A stretch of DNA of 64,000 nt, from contig JAHBMJ010003913.1 of NCBI GenBank assembly GCA_018398765.1, positions 7,501-71,500 on the forward strand, given 5' to 3'. The notes beneath the pieces are model-generated. The model had not been told where the DNA came from. It saw nothing but the letters and a program-made list of their open reading frames with translations, and made no database searches. Origin of the DNA: Chromera velia. Taxonomy: Eukaryota > Sar > Chromeraceae. Positions 52,601 through 64,000 of this stretch are shown here, in pieces. The position numbers were made by a program, and so were the translations under genes. Numbering within the stretch: position 1 is the first letter of the stretch; each line of letters opens with the position of its first letter.

Positions 52601-55001
52601 ATTTTCTGCCGAAGTTAATTTCTCCCTCTAGAAGGGAACGCCTAAGTTAATTTCTCCCTCTAGAAGGGAACCGACCGACCTCAGGCATCCACAGATCCGG
52701 CAGCATGATACCAGGGGACGTGTCGGTTTCCTTTAGGGCCTCTCCTTTGCATCTGCATATCAAGCGAGTGGAGCAGCACATAGCCATGCATTCAAAAGAA
52801 AGGTGCTCTCGTCATATGGAGGTTTCGAGTGCAGAGATGTTTTTCCTCGTCTCTTCTTGGATGCTGCCTTAAAGTTTCACTCTACAGCGTACGACAAGAC
52901 CCCAGATTACACTACATATTCCTTGGAGAGTTCGCGAAGTCTTTTCATTCCTCCCCCTTCCAGAGGCGTTCCAGCTGACTGACTGACCGAGCGTAGAAGA
53001 AGCCGACTGGTAGCGACACCCTTTGAGAGATCTTCTCCCAGAGGGCCCTTCTGGTCCCTGAGGGGTCAGTCTCGAAGTAGGAAGGCATGGTCACGCCGGT
53101 CGTCCAGTGAGTTTTGACGGGGCCGGAATTGGTGTAGTAGATCTGAGCGGAATTCAAAGGAGTCAACCAGATGAATGAAATCAAAGATGGACCTACCTGG
53201 GTGAATCGCAAACAAAAGAGTCAAACAGCGAAGGGACTAGGGTGGGTGTGTTCAGCTGAGTCTTTTGCAATTGCACAGAGCTACTTCCACCTTGCCAAAG
53301 CGAAACGCGCTGATCCATAATAATCTTATTCGGGAACTGAATGCAAGCCATCAGGACGCATACGCATGCACGTGCGCCCGTCGCGCGTACTGCAGACGAT
53401 TAACCCATGCAGGGATGAGGGGAGGAAGCTGACTGTGGGGGCTGCTTCTTCGGTGTAATCTTTGACGTCAAAGTTCTTCTCGTGGGCGATCAGCTCGACC
53501 AGTGTCATGAAGGGAAGAGAGGGGGAGCTGGTGCCATCAGAGGGGACCTGATCAGAAGGAAGTGGGGAGGGAAAAAGGTAATTCAGTGGGACGGAGTGGG
53601 AGGGTGGAAACAGGCATGCACGTGGAATTTCTTCAGAGACTTACAAGGGACGGGGGGTTGGAAAAAATGGGATTGGAAGAACAACCGACACGAAAAAAAG
53701 GGGAAACAAAGGTTATGGAAGGAAACGATTTTGGTGGAGAGACAAAGGAAGACACGAAGAGGCAAGCCGCACAGATACAATAGAACTCAAAAATCCCTCC
53801 ATAGAGTCGTCCCGACCATATGCTCCACGAATTTGTCCAGCTCTGCCGAGTCGATTGGTGCACTGGCATGGCAGTCGATGCCCACTTCGATTTCCTCCTT
53901 CTCTGTTCTCTCTCCCTTTCCCATCGCCAAATTCAGAAAAGAGCTTCGGCCGCTCCTCTTGCGTCTGATGGACAGATTGCAGAATACGCAGTCCGTGAAA
54001 GGAAGCCAAGGGTCATTCTCTTTCAATTTTACACAACTTAGAGACGAAAGACATCGCTGAATAAGATTGTCCTCTTTTCTTTTCTGTGCCGGAGGAAGTG
54101 GAAAGAAAAGGATCGAAAGAAGCTCACGCAGACAGACTGAGGGTGGACGAGATTGAAAGGACGAGGGAGACGGAGAAACCGAAGTGAAGGAGTCCTAGTT
54201 TTAGTTTTCACGTGTCTTCAAGCGCGTGTGCCTACATGTGTGTGCAAGAAGGAGACTTTTCACCTACTGCGAGGGCCTCTGCGGGCGTCAGTGGTACAGG
54301 TGGGCCAGTTCATTCACGAACAAAAGGGGGCATACAGCATAGAGAAGGAGATGGGGGGCGAATTACCCGTAAGAGTAAGGCCGGCTCGATGCCTCCCGAA
54401 TCCTTTTCCAGTCGTTCCAGACAGTGGCCACGTGTTCCACCAGACTCTTACTGGTGACGTAGGTCGACTTCAGCAACACGAGAAGAGAGATTGAGGCTGA
54501 CTCAACCAGGCAAAACGCCGTGCCAACAATCGACGTTGTCGCCTGCAAATGCCGTGTATATATACGTAGACGTGCACGCGTACGTGTGTGTATGCCCTTT
54601 TTGGCCTCTTCCTCGTTTCTCCAAGTACGGTCGCTTCACATGCTTCGTGGTCAGCCGACTTTGCTCTTATACACACCAACATAAGCATTTGCCTCGGAAC
54701 AAATCACAAGAAATCACCAAGAATCAAAAGAGGTCTCGGAGGGAACGGTTTGCCAGACAAAGGTGTGTGTAATGTCATTCTTAACTCATTGAAGTGGCGA
54801 CTTCGGGCTCACCATGGAAAACAGTCCCAAAGGATCGTCAGGCGCATCTGAGCCATCTCCCTTTCCTAATGGGGGATCGAACTCTGGCCACTCTCTGTCG
54901 TCCCATTTTCAGCAAAGGAACCCGGCACCTTGCCATGAGCAGTCCAGAAAGAGGAGGCCGGACAGCAAGGCCACAAGGGAGGTTTTCAGGAACAGTCGCA
55001 T
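49631..55001 (-). CDS. unknown multi-exon protein with signal peptide
   Basis: Not recognised. The first exon probably starts at the ATG at 55001, with a signal peptide RLFLKTSLVALLSGLLFLD. Further exon candidates: 54549-about 54373 (SKSLVEHVATVWNDWKRIRE), about 54009-53790, 53527-53434 (TLVELIAHEKNFDVKDY), 53142-52984 (KTHWTTGVTMPSYFETD), 52324-52130 (EMMSVTWKAENVDDPNNKK), 51654-51458 (DTEKARQAQLKLEYEEAKK), 51312-51236, about 50370-50230, and a last exon about 49753-49631 (RFIHEKLQVPQKEGQ), ending in a stop at 49631. The junctions 53434/53142, 52984/52324 and 52130/51654 agree in phase; the 51458/51312 junction does not in my model, so an exon is missing or misplaced. No TM helix apart from the N-terminus. 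Divergent from SCCPDH. Confidence 0.45.
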
Positions 55002-55778
55002 GGGATGTAGGTCAATGTTCCTTTTCTTTGGGATTCTTTCTGGTGAGTTAGAATGAAAAAACGACGGTTCTGGCACGCAGGCGGACAATTGGTTTATGTA
55101 TGTGAACCTGGGAGACGGAAAATTGATCGTTGCAGGAACGATGGCAGGCACGTGCACTCGATTTGATTTGAAGAGCTGCTGGGTCCTTCAGCGATTTGAT
55201 TTGACAGCGCTCTGAGAGGCCCTGCAGATCAAGAGGGGTCTTTGAAAGGTAGACCTTGTGGGTTAATTGTTTGCCATGGTTCAAGGTCACTGAAGGTGTC
55301 GACATGCACCGCAATATTCTTCCGGCCTGCAAGCCATCAAGGCATATGAATTTTTGCATGCATGCAAATTAATTTTTTTTTGCAGAACAATTAAATTTTA
55401 TTGCAATTTTTTTCTCTCTCTCAAAAAAAAAAATAGAGCTCGCATGCATGCATGTCGCTCGCTCTGCGCGCCCGCCGGCATGCGTCCCGGCCGTGACTCA
55501 TGTCACGTACGACTCACTGCATGAATCTGCATGACATGCATTCTTTTAATTTTAAGCCTTTTGCTGCCAATTCTTGAGGATCTTAAATTCTCAATTATGC
55601 TTCCATCGGCCAGCCTATCCATTCGCGTCGGCATGCCTTTCCAATCCTTCGAAGAGCTCTTCATAGGTGCCCGCACCTTGTCTGGTGGCAGCGAGATCCC
55701 CATTTAGTCTCTCGTCGTTTCAGTACTCGGTCTGCGGAGCTTGTGTTCAGCATTTGGAAAAGAACCTGATCAAACACA
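55002..55778. promoter_or_regulatory. divergent intergenic region upstream of SCCPDH
   Basis: Contains overlapping TGCATGCA at 55355-55366 and another at 55445-55452, a T-rich stretch, and GC-rich CGCGCCCGCCGG. A short minus-strand frame with a start-like Met (55503-55703) is possible but unsupported. Confidence 0.4.
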
Positions 55779-58646
55779 ATGGCAGAGAGGGAGTTCGACC
55801 TTGTGATTTTCGGGGCGTCTGGATTCACGGGTATGTGAATAATGAATGCAAGTTCTGTCTCAGAGCAAGAGCTGACTCCATTAATGCTTTTTGAGTTGTG
55901 GTTTTGTCCAATGCTTCCTTTGCCGTCTCCGTGTCCGTCTCCGTCTCCGTCTCTGACAGCTCTTGACAGATCCTGAACAGCAACCCCCCCTCCTCATCCC
56001 TCGTATGCTTGCTCCGGATTTTCTTTGCAGGAGAGTATGTGTTGAAGGAGGCCGCGAAAATTTTGGAAATCCAGTCAGGGGCTCTGGCGGAATACTCAAA
56101 AAATGCGAAGTGGTCAGAAGGACATCTCTTCTGTGTCTTCCTTTGACACTACCGCTCACACTCACCCACTGCAGCACTGATTGACTCACTGACTCGATCT
56201 CCTAGCCCCCTATGCAATGGTGTCCCTCTTCATGCATTCTTTATACATTGCCCTCATTTCTCCCTCCCTCCCCTCTCTCATCCTCTTTCACCTCTTCTCT
56301 TCATCCCACCGAGCTCCTCCATCTGTCTCCGCGATCCTTTCTCTTCGCTTCTCACGTGTCCCACTCCCCCCACCAAGCAGTGCACTGGTGTCCCGCCATT
56401 CTGCTTCGGAAACGTGAGGCCGCATCCTTGACTTTTGGAAGACTCTATACTTGCGGTCTCATTGGCACTCCACCTTTTTCATTCAGACAGACAGCAACAG
56501 CCATCCATCCCAAGATTGCGGTCTGGTGAACCATCTCTGCATGTGTCGACCCAATTCTGTTGCGATGCAGGGCAATTGCTGGAAGGTCGCAAGAAAAGTT
56601 GGACGGTCGGTCCGTTTGGACACCCTCGCAGCCGCCTGTGCCACCAGCCCTTGTGCAACACACACTCAAAAGAACAACAGAACACTTCTCCTCTTCCACT
56701 TCTTTGACACGTTGGATGATCAGCACGAGTCTTCAAAAACTTTCTTCTTCTTCTATCGAGCAAATGCCTTTTTTTTAATACGGTTACCACGCTTCCGACT
56801 GAATCTCTGCCCGATTCACTTTTACATTGACACGTAGTTTCTCTTCGCCTTTACCCTTCTTTCCTGTGAGGTATGCCGCTTTCCTGCACTGCACTCTTTA
56901 GGAGTTCCTTTCTCAGACTGACTCCATACTTTCAAAGCCTGTCTTCGTGTTTGAATGATTCGACATGTCCCAAGGCAGGATCCCCTTCTCTCTCCTTCCC
57001 TCTTCTTTTCTTTGGCCTCTTTCAGTTTCTCTCTCTCGTCTCTCTGTCCCTCTCTCTGTGTCTTTCTCTCTGTGTATGTCTGCCTTCTTTTGCCCTCCTC
57101 CCACTTTGATCCCCCCCCCGCCCCCATACATTCCTTTGTGGTCACCTTTCTCCATAAGGGGAGCCCTTCTTTCGACCGCGTGCCCATCCATCTGCACGGT
57201 GATGCATCCCATAGCCTCTCGCCTCCCATCCTTCTCTCTTCCCCTCTTTCTTTGTGGCAGCTGCGAAGGCGAAGGCGGGAGAGTCGGTGGCCGCTGTCGC
57301 GACGATCCTTGCCGACGTGGGAGACGCCGAGAGCCTCCGAGCCATGGCAAAAAGAACAAAAGTAATCCTCAATTGCGTTGGACCTGTAAGTGGAAAGAGT
57401 TCTTTCCCTTCTCTGTGCAACTGCCTCTCCCTCCATCTATCCCCCCGTTTTTTTTTTTCGGGATAAGCATGCGTAAACGGATGTACGTCCGCTGTCTCAG
57501 ATCTGTCTCTCTTTCACTGTGTGTGTGTCTCTCTCTTTGTTCATGTGAGTGTCTTATCACTTCTGGACTCTCGCCCCCCCTCTTGTTCGGTCGTTTTTTT
57601 TCTCTCTGTTGATGTACACGGTGAAGGAAAGGTCTTTGAAAAGTCACTCTTTCCTGGCTATGCTGAAACGTTGTAGGGACGGTTCCTCTGTGTGAGTCCC
57701 TAGCGGTTGCACGAAGATAAGTTTGTTCCTTCCAGTTTCACATTCATGCAGGCCGTTATAAAAGACAGATTTCTTCGAAAACCATATTCCGTTTGCAGTA
57801 TCGTTTTTTCGGTGCGCCCGTTGTGGCTGCTTGCGTCGAAGAGGGCACAGACTGCGTCGACCTGTGCGGAGAACCGGAGGTGAGGGGGGAGAGGGGAAGG
57901 TTTCAGACAATTGTGTACTTAAAGTGTCTACTCTGCTATGGTGCGCTGTCCCCCCACGATGTCGGGTGAAGGAACTCAAGAGAATAAAATCCTGACTGAA
58001 GTTCGCAAAGCCGCTTCATTCGACCCTCTTTCTTACCTGCCCAGATTCGTTAGTAGTTGGTATTTTAACACTTACAATTCAATGGTGTATCTACGTTCCA
58101 GTTCTCGTGTACTATTTGATAAAATTCAATATACATGCTCAACAACGACAAGAAGCAATTATTAAACGTCACCCTTCAGTGCCTATTTGCAATGACACAA
58201 ACATTAACAACAACAACAACAAAAAAAAGCAAAAAAAATTCCCACTGTTATTTTCAGGAGGTCAAAAAGGTGGCTTCATTTTATCATAAAATTGGTTTGA
58301 GTGTGCAACTAATTCAAAACCTTCTTCATCAAATAAATATTTTAAAATATCACGTTTCCTGTACAAACCCTCTGACTGACTGCAGTTTCTCGAGAAGACC
58401 GCCCTCGAATTTCACGAAGCTGCAAAGCAGAAAGGTGAGGGAAGTACAGGGCAGGGGTAGAAAATCTGTTGTTGGGGTCGGGAGCAAGATATTATAAAGC
58501 GTGGTTGCCTTCTTGAGTGTTCCTGCCGTTCAAGAGGTTTCAGTTTCCAGACACCAGTTACCGGTTCTCTCTCTCTCTTTCTTCCCTTCTTCTTTTTTTT
58601 CTTTCTCTCTCTCTCTCCCCCCCCCTCCCACCCCCAGATTTTTTTC

Positions 58647-58687
<41 letters not shown>

Positions 58688-60822
58688 GTGTGTGTGTGTG
58701 TGTGTGTGCAGGTGTTCTGATTGTGGGCTCTTGCGGTTTCGACTCCATTCCTGCAGACTGCGGTCAGGCTATTCTGTTTTCCGCCTTCTCTCTGCGTGCG
58801 TTGGCAAATCCGATCTGAATTTCGGACTGAGTATCCCTCTCTTCCTTTTCTCGTGTCTGCTTCCTTCGTCCTTCTACTGCGATGCTCTCACTTCCTTGTC
58901 CTGCTGATACACTTTAGTCTCGTTTTGTCTCTGCACACACACAAGGGCGTCTACGTGCCTCTGCGTCACAGGTGTGCAGGCGGCGAGACGCGCTTTCTCC
59001 CCAGGCTTGTGCGTCTCTGCCGAGACGTTTCTCCATCTGCAAACGGGGCCCAAAGGGGGGGCGGTACATTACGCGACATTTCAGGTCGGTCTGTTTGCAT
59101 AGGCACCAAACAGAAAAGAAGCATGCCTGCGCTCAGAGTGAAGACAAAAGAAGTATTTATTCCATCCCGGCATTTCTCTCCTGCGATTGGTAAAGGTGTT
59201 CTCTCTTCATTCAGAATATGGAGACTTAATTGTTTGTCGGGCTGTCTGACGGATCATGAAGATTCGAGTGTGTGATCGAGTGTGTTTGCAGTCGTTCATG
59301 CAGCTAAGAAGACTTGATCGATGGATCGATGCATTCTGAACCTGCATGGTGATTTGTTCTGCATGCAGGCTGCCGTTGAGGGCGTCGGGAACGCGCACAT
59401 TCTCCAAGAGATCCGAAAAAAGGCGCAGGGACAGAAACCCAAGCTCACACGAGTGGGGCCAAAACTGAAAATTCAGCAGGGTGCGTTGGGGCAGTCTTGT
59501 TTGTTTTTGCAGAAATGGAGTGACTTGCAAGTGGTTCGTACAGAAAAATTTGGAATACGTCTGAGTCTTCCCGGATTTTCCATTCGAAAGGGAGGTTTTT
59601 TGGCTTGGCTGACAAGCTGACTGACTCCACAAACTGATTGCCTGCCTGCGTGTCTGCAGGCCCATTCGAGACTTCGAAGTACGACGGGAAGGCTTGTTAC
59701 GCCTTCATGGGAGCAGACGCGTCGGTGGTTAGCCGGAATGAATGTGCATTCTTCTCCTCTTTTCCCCCTCTCCTCTGCTCTCTTCTCTCTGTGACTTTTG
59801 AGGGAGCGACCTGGTGAGCTTCGCGACGACATTGATACATGATTTCTCGATCTGCTTCACCGTCTCTCGTTTTTGCGCGCGCGCGCGCGCGTGTGTGTGT
59901 GTACGAACGCCTTTCATTCTTCCTGTCTTGTTTGTTTCATTGTTTGTGGAAAGCAGATCAAGAGATCTTTTGAGTTTTTCACCGAGAAGGACTCCAAGTT
60001 CATCTCTCCTCAACACGCCTGCTACTTCTGTGTCAGTCCGGAGCCCCAACTATCCTGAAGGAAGGCTTCTCAAGAGGATTGGAATCCGTTTCATTCAGAT
60101 TCCTCATTCTCTCTCCGGCCCTCTGTGAGTGTGTGAGTTTGTGTGTGTGTATGTGCGTGTGGATGTGTGGGTGTCCAGAGAGAGTCAGGCAGAGACAGAA
60201 AGAGAGGTAGAAGCTGGGACTTGAGTACAAAGACTGCCACCTTCCCCGTGCTCTGAATGCAGAGGTGCTGCCATGCAAACTGACCCGCTTGTTTCTTTCC
60301 ATTCGCTTTTGGGCATGTCATAGAAGCAGCTTGTGCCCGTGCCTGTGCCTGTGTCTGTGTGTGTGTTTTTGTGTGCGGTTACGAGGTGCATGCGTGTGCG
60401 TGCGGGTCAGGATCTGTGTCTGTCTGCTTCTCCGTCTGACGCTCTGTGTTTGCCTGCAGCTCCCGAAGGAACACTCAAGAAAGATGGTCAGAACAGAAAG
60501 GAGAGAACCCAGGGGTGGTCTCGTTGGTCAAATGAATTTCGTTTTCCCTCATGGAAAAAGTTGACCGGACCGGCCTTCTTTTCACGGAACGCAGACATGC
60601 AGAGGTGCTGTCAGAGTGGCAACCAGAAACGCGTGACTTTCAGGAGAAACTGCAGGAGGCGCTCCGGCCACATAGCTGGCTGTTGAGCAGACTGCCTTCC
60701 CAGGGCCTTGTGATTGTTCCTGTGTCTTTGTGTGCACATTTGCAGAACATCTACGGGGGCATGTTCATGACTCTGGCCAAGTTTTCTCTCGGGAGGTCCC
60801 TCCTTTTGCAGGTTCGTTAAAT

Positions 60823-60869
<47 letters not shown>

Positions 60870-61272
60870 ATGAGCGCATATGTGCATGTGTATGTGTATG
60901 TGCATGTGCATGTGCACGCGGACGTGTGCGGGTGAGAGAGAGATAGAGTGAGTGTCGTCGAAATGAGAGACGCCCTTTTCACTTCACTTCCCGTCTCCCC
61001 TCGCATTGGTTTTTCTTTTCTCGTTCCAGTTGCACTTCTTTTCGCGTCTCTTTTTGTTTTGACGAGGGGTCAAAAACAAAAGTTCGACACAAACGTGTTC
61101 CGAGAGAGGAAGAGACGGGGTAAAGTGAAGGAAGGGGAAGGGAAGGGGGAAAGGAGGAAAAAGGAGCACAGGTATGACCTGCTTTTCTTTGTCTACATTC
61201 TTTTGTGACTGCCTTACAGCCCTCGCCTGTCCGACTGCGGATTTCTCTTTGCTGCTATCGTGACAAAAAGAC

Positions 61273-61303
<31 letters not shown>

Positions 61304-62088
61304 GAGAGAAGGGGGGGGGNNNNNNNNNNNNNNNNNNNNNNNNNNNNNNNNNNNNNNNNNNGGGGGGGGGGGGGGGAGGGAGGGAGAGAGAGAAAGAAAG
61401 ACACAGACACAGGCGAGAGAGATAGAGAGAGGTGTTATCCACAGGTTCCTTCACACACAGATAGACAGACAAAGCAGGAAGATGAGAAGGTCCCCCCCCT
61501 CCCTCTCTGACTGGACTTGCAGTACCCTGGATTCTTCACAAACCAATTCTTCACGAGGGAAGGTCAGCTGGTTTTTTTCGTTTTTCGTCGACTTGCATGC
61601 TGCATAAAGATGAATGTCCCTGATGCTCCGGAGGAATACAGTCTGTTCGGATTGAAATCTGGGACCCTCTTCCCCTGCCTTCCCTGCCCTTTGGCTGCCG
61701 TCCATTTTCCTTCCGTCTTTTCTCTTCAGTCGGGCGCTCTTCTTCGCTGCCTCACTCCTGCTTCCGTGCGTGCCCAGACAGGGAGGGTCCGCAGTGTCCC
61801 ATACCACTCTCACTTGCGGCAGGTGTTGCCATGTAACTCATAAGATTTGTGCCTAAGCATTTGTGTGCCTTTCTGGCTGCCATCGTTGTGCCTGTCTGCC
61901 TGCAGGGCCCTCCGAAGAGCAAATGGCAGAGACGTCTTTTTGGATCGATATCTTCGCAAGCGGGTGAGTCGGTGTCCACCTTGGTTTCTTTGCTCTGGCA
62001 TCAATGCCTGTCTCTGTGCTCTCCCTCTCTCCCTCTCTCTTTCTTTCCTACTCTCTCCATTCTTTCTATCTGGCTGCTCTCTGCCTCG

Positions 62089-62152
<64 letters not shown>

Positions 62153-63144
62153 AAGAGAGAGCGAGAGAGACAGAGAATTCATTTTTTTTTTCACTTAGGA
62201 GAGCATTGAGCGGACTGACAAGACTCGTTCACTCACTTATTTGCTCTTTTTTTTTGCTATTCATCCAGTCATTCAGTCATTCCATCTAACAGGTCCGAGA
62301 ACCTTCTCTCACACACACAGGCCTTCCGTTCTTTCGAAGTCTTTCTTGCTGACTGCAACGGATCTGTTGACTGTTTCCGATCCTGTCAATTTCACGCCAT
62401 GTCTCAGTCAATGGAGAAAAAGGGGGAAGACCTACACAAGCTTAGACTTTCGGTTGGTCTATTCCCGTTCATCAAACTTCATTTCCGCTGTATTGTTGAC
62501 CTTTCAATCAGGACAAGCGCAGCCGTCTCGGACCCCTCAGCAGACTTGAGCGGACAAATTGACAAACACGTGAAGGTCACCGTCAAAGGACCTGGTAAGT
62601 CGACGGACGAAACATGGATGGATGGATGGTGGATGGTTTGATTGACAGTGCTTCCAGCAGCCAGAGAGAGGAGGGACGTCATTTACAAACACATGCATGA
62701 CGACGACAGGGGGCTTCGTCGGGGAACCGGTTACTTAATTGTGTGAGGGGCTGTGGTGGTTGCGGGGAGGCGAAAGAAAGTGTCGATGTCAAGTGGCTTC
62801 CAAGAAAGTTGATGAGGGCGACGCTTTCTCTTGGACAGTCCTCTCTGTCTCATCAATTGACCGTGATCACATATATAGACCTGCTGTCTGTGTGCGTGTG
62901 TATGTGTGTATGTGTGTATGTGTGTTTGCAGAACCGGGATACATTGCTACCTCCTCATTCCTGTGCTGCGCTGCCCTTGCAGTTTTGAGGGAGAAGGTCG
63001 GATTAGGAGAATTCGGTGAAATCTGTGCAGGATGTGATTTGCTTGTGTGTGTGCCCCCTTGTTTGATTCCGTCCTCCATACTTCTAGTCTCTTTTGCTCC
63101 CTCCCTCCTTCCGTCCTCTCTTTCTCCCTTTCTCTTTCTCTCCT

Positions 63145-63178
<34 letters not shown>

Positions 63179-63182
63179 ACAG

Positions 63183-63214
<32 letters not shown>

Positions 63215-63452
63215 TTCTTTCTTTCTTTCTTTCTTTCTTTCTTTTACTTTCCTATTTTTACCCTTATCTTGTTCCTCGTTACTGTGCACCTTCTTTTTTT
63301 TCTACCAGAATCCATTTCCTCCCTCCCTGCAGGGCAGCCGTATTGCCTCCGGAGGTGTCCTGACTCCCGGGTTTGCGTTTGAGGACAGCAGACTATTCGA
63401 GCTCCTCCAGCAGAGAGACGTCTCCATAGAGGTATCAGAGGTGCAGCAGTGA
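55779..63452 (+). CDS. SCCPDH: saccharopine dehydrogenase-like oxidoreductase, 17 exons
   Basis: Exons: 55779-55830, 56031-56112, 56571-56605, 57261-57385, 57799-57879, 58386-58434, 58712-58795, 58972-59084, 59369-59480, 59660-59727, 59957-60031, 60746-60811, 61523-61562, 61906-61963, 62512-62594, 62932-62996, 63333-63452. They total 1,308 nt (435 residues plus stop), and every junction keeps phase. The N-terminal Rossmann motif is VIFGASGFTGEY (about 9-20). It is followed by WAIAGRSQEKL, VILNCVGPYRFFG, CVDLCGEPE, GSCGFDSIPADCG, AFMGADASVV, EPGYIAT and GGVLTPGFAF, in the same order and spacing as animal SCCPDH (about 429 residues). The family is a membrane- and lipid-droplet-associated NAD(P)-binding oxidoreductase whose substrate is unsettled; true lysine catabolism activity is not implied. 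The start ATG is the first in frame. Confidence 0.93.
61320..61361. other. assembly gap (42 N)
   Basis: Lies between a (CA)n(GA)n/poly-G tract and a poly-G tract in intron 12 of SCCPDH. The gap length is unlikely to be exact. Exons are unaffected. Confidence 0.99.
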
Positions 63453-63815
63453 GAGGAAGAAGCGGAGCCTGGAAGGAAATGGGCGGAAAGAGGTGCGTGG
63501 CTATGGGACGCTGTCAGCCTGGCTGCTTGTGAAAAGCGAAGGAACGGGGGGGGGGAGAGACGTTACGATTAGACGGAGCGGATCTACATGCTCTCGTCTG
63601 ATTATCTCAAATGGATTGGACTCACATGAATCAAACAGCTGGCCATGTGCACCTTCGACCGGATGTCTGCCGTTTCGCACCACCTTAGTCCTTTCCAGCT
63701 CGAGTCGCGCACAGGGTATGGATGGGGCGATACAATTCTCGAACCCTGATGTCGATTCGCTGAGGTTACGTACTGAGGTGCCCTGAAGTAGCCGAAATCC
63801 TTTCTGTCATCCAAC

Positions 63816-63863
<48 letters not shown>

Positions 63864-64000
63864 TTGATTTTTCAACGGAGCGACTGTGTTTGGCATGATC
63901 TCGAGGTACGTGTCGTCAATCAGCCGCTCATATGTCATTGCGTGCTGGGTCGAACTTTTTCTTTTAAAGTATGAAAGGAACTCGAACGATCGCAGAGAGC
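63453..64000. other. 3' flank of SCCPDH
   Basis: Includes a (GA)n tract at 63817-63858. No further gene is visible before the window ends. Confidence 0.5.

Overview
This is a nuclear genomic window from a eukaryote, most likely a photosynthetic alveolate of the chromerid type (Chromera velia is my best guess). The evidence is: genes cut into many small exons; introns packed with (CT)n, (GT)n, (GACA)n and (GAGT)n microsatellites; dense transposable elements; and two genes whose proteins begin with a signal peptide followed by a transit-like stretch starting at Phe, the bipartite targeting format of red-derived complex plastids. The palindrome TGCATGCA, known as an AP2-factor site in apicomplexans, is strongly over-represented. 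The assignment is inference from sequence style; no marker gene was searched.

Layout. 59-6382: a Ty1/copia LTR retrotransposon on the minus strand with two 443-bp LTRs and a GACGA target duplication, inactivated by stops and frame changes. 6785-7723: a composite tandem array. 8210-9182: a short-chain dehydrogenase broken by a one-base frame change at a run of seven G. 11216-12205 (-): a GDP-hexose phosphorylase of the VTC2/GDPGP1 family. About 13.0-14.3 kb (+): a small unknown gene. 14.4-20.8 kb (+): a non-LTR (LINE) retrotransposon interrupted by a 59-bp minisatellite, an inverted-repeat element and a 908-bp TIR transposon. 21584-24937 (-): the Rab geranylgeranyltransferase beta subunit in two exons around a microsatellite-filled intron. 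25.3-27.7 kb: a minisatellite of roughly 40 bp. 29839-46566 (-): one very large gene, 16 exons and about 3,496 codons, for a plastid-targeted pentatricopeptide/helical-repeat protein. 47278-48321 (+): a plastid-targeted one-TM protein of unknown function, head to head with the preceding gene. 49.6-55.0 kb (-): an unknown multi-exon secreted or plastid-targeted protein. 55779-63452 (+): a complete 17-exon SCCPDH-type saccharopine-dehydrogenase-like oxidoreductase.

Gene models were built by hand by choosing GT...AG sites that keep the reading frame and the family match. The SCCPDH, RabGGT-beta and helical-repeat models all close in frame. Across them, donors often read GTC (especially GTCAGT) and acceptors are almost always GCAG. 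Three divergent gene pairs (12.2/13.0 kb, 46.6/47.3 kb, 55.0/55.8 kb) each carry TGCATGCA between the two starts. A 42-base assembly gap (61320-61361) lies in an intron and does not affect coding sequence.
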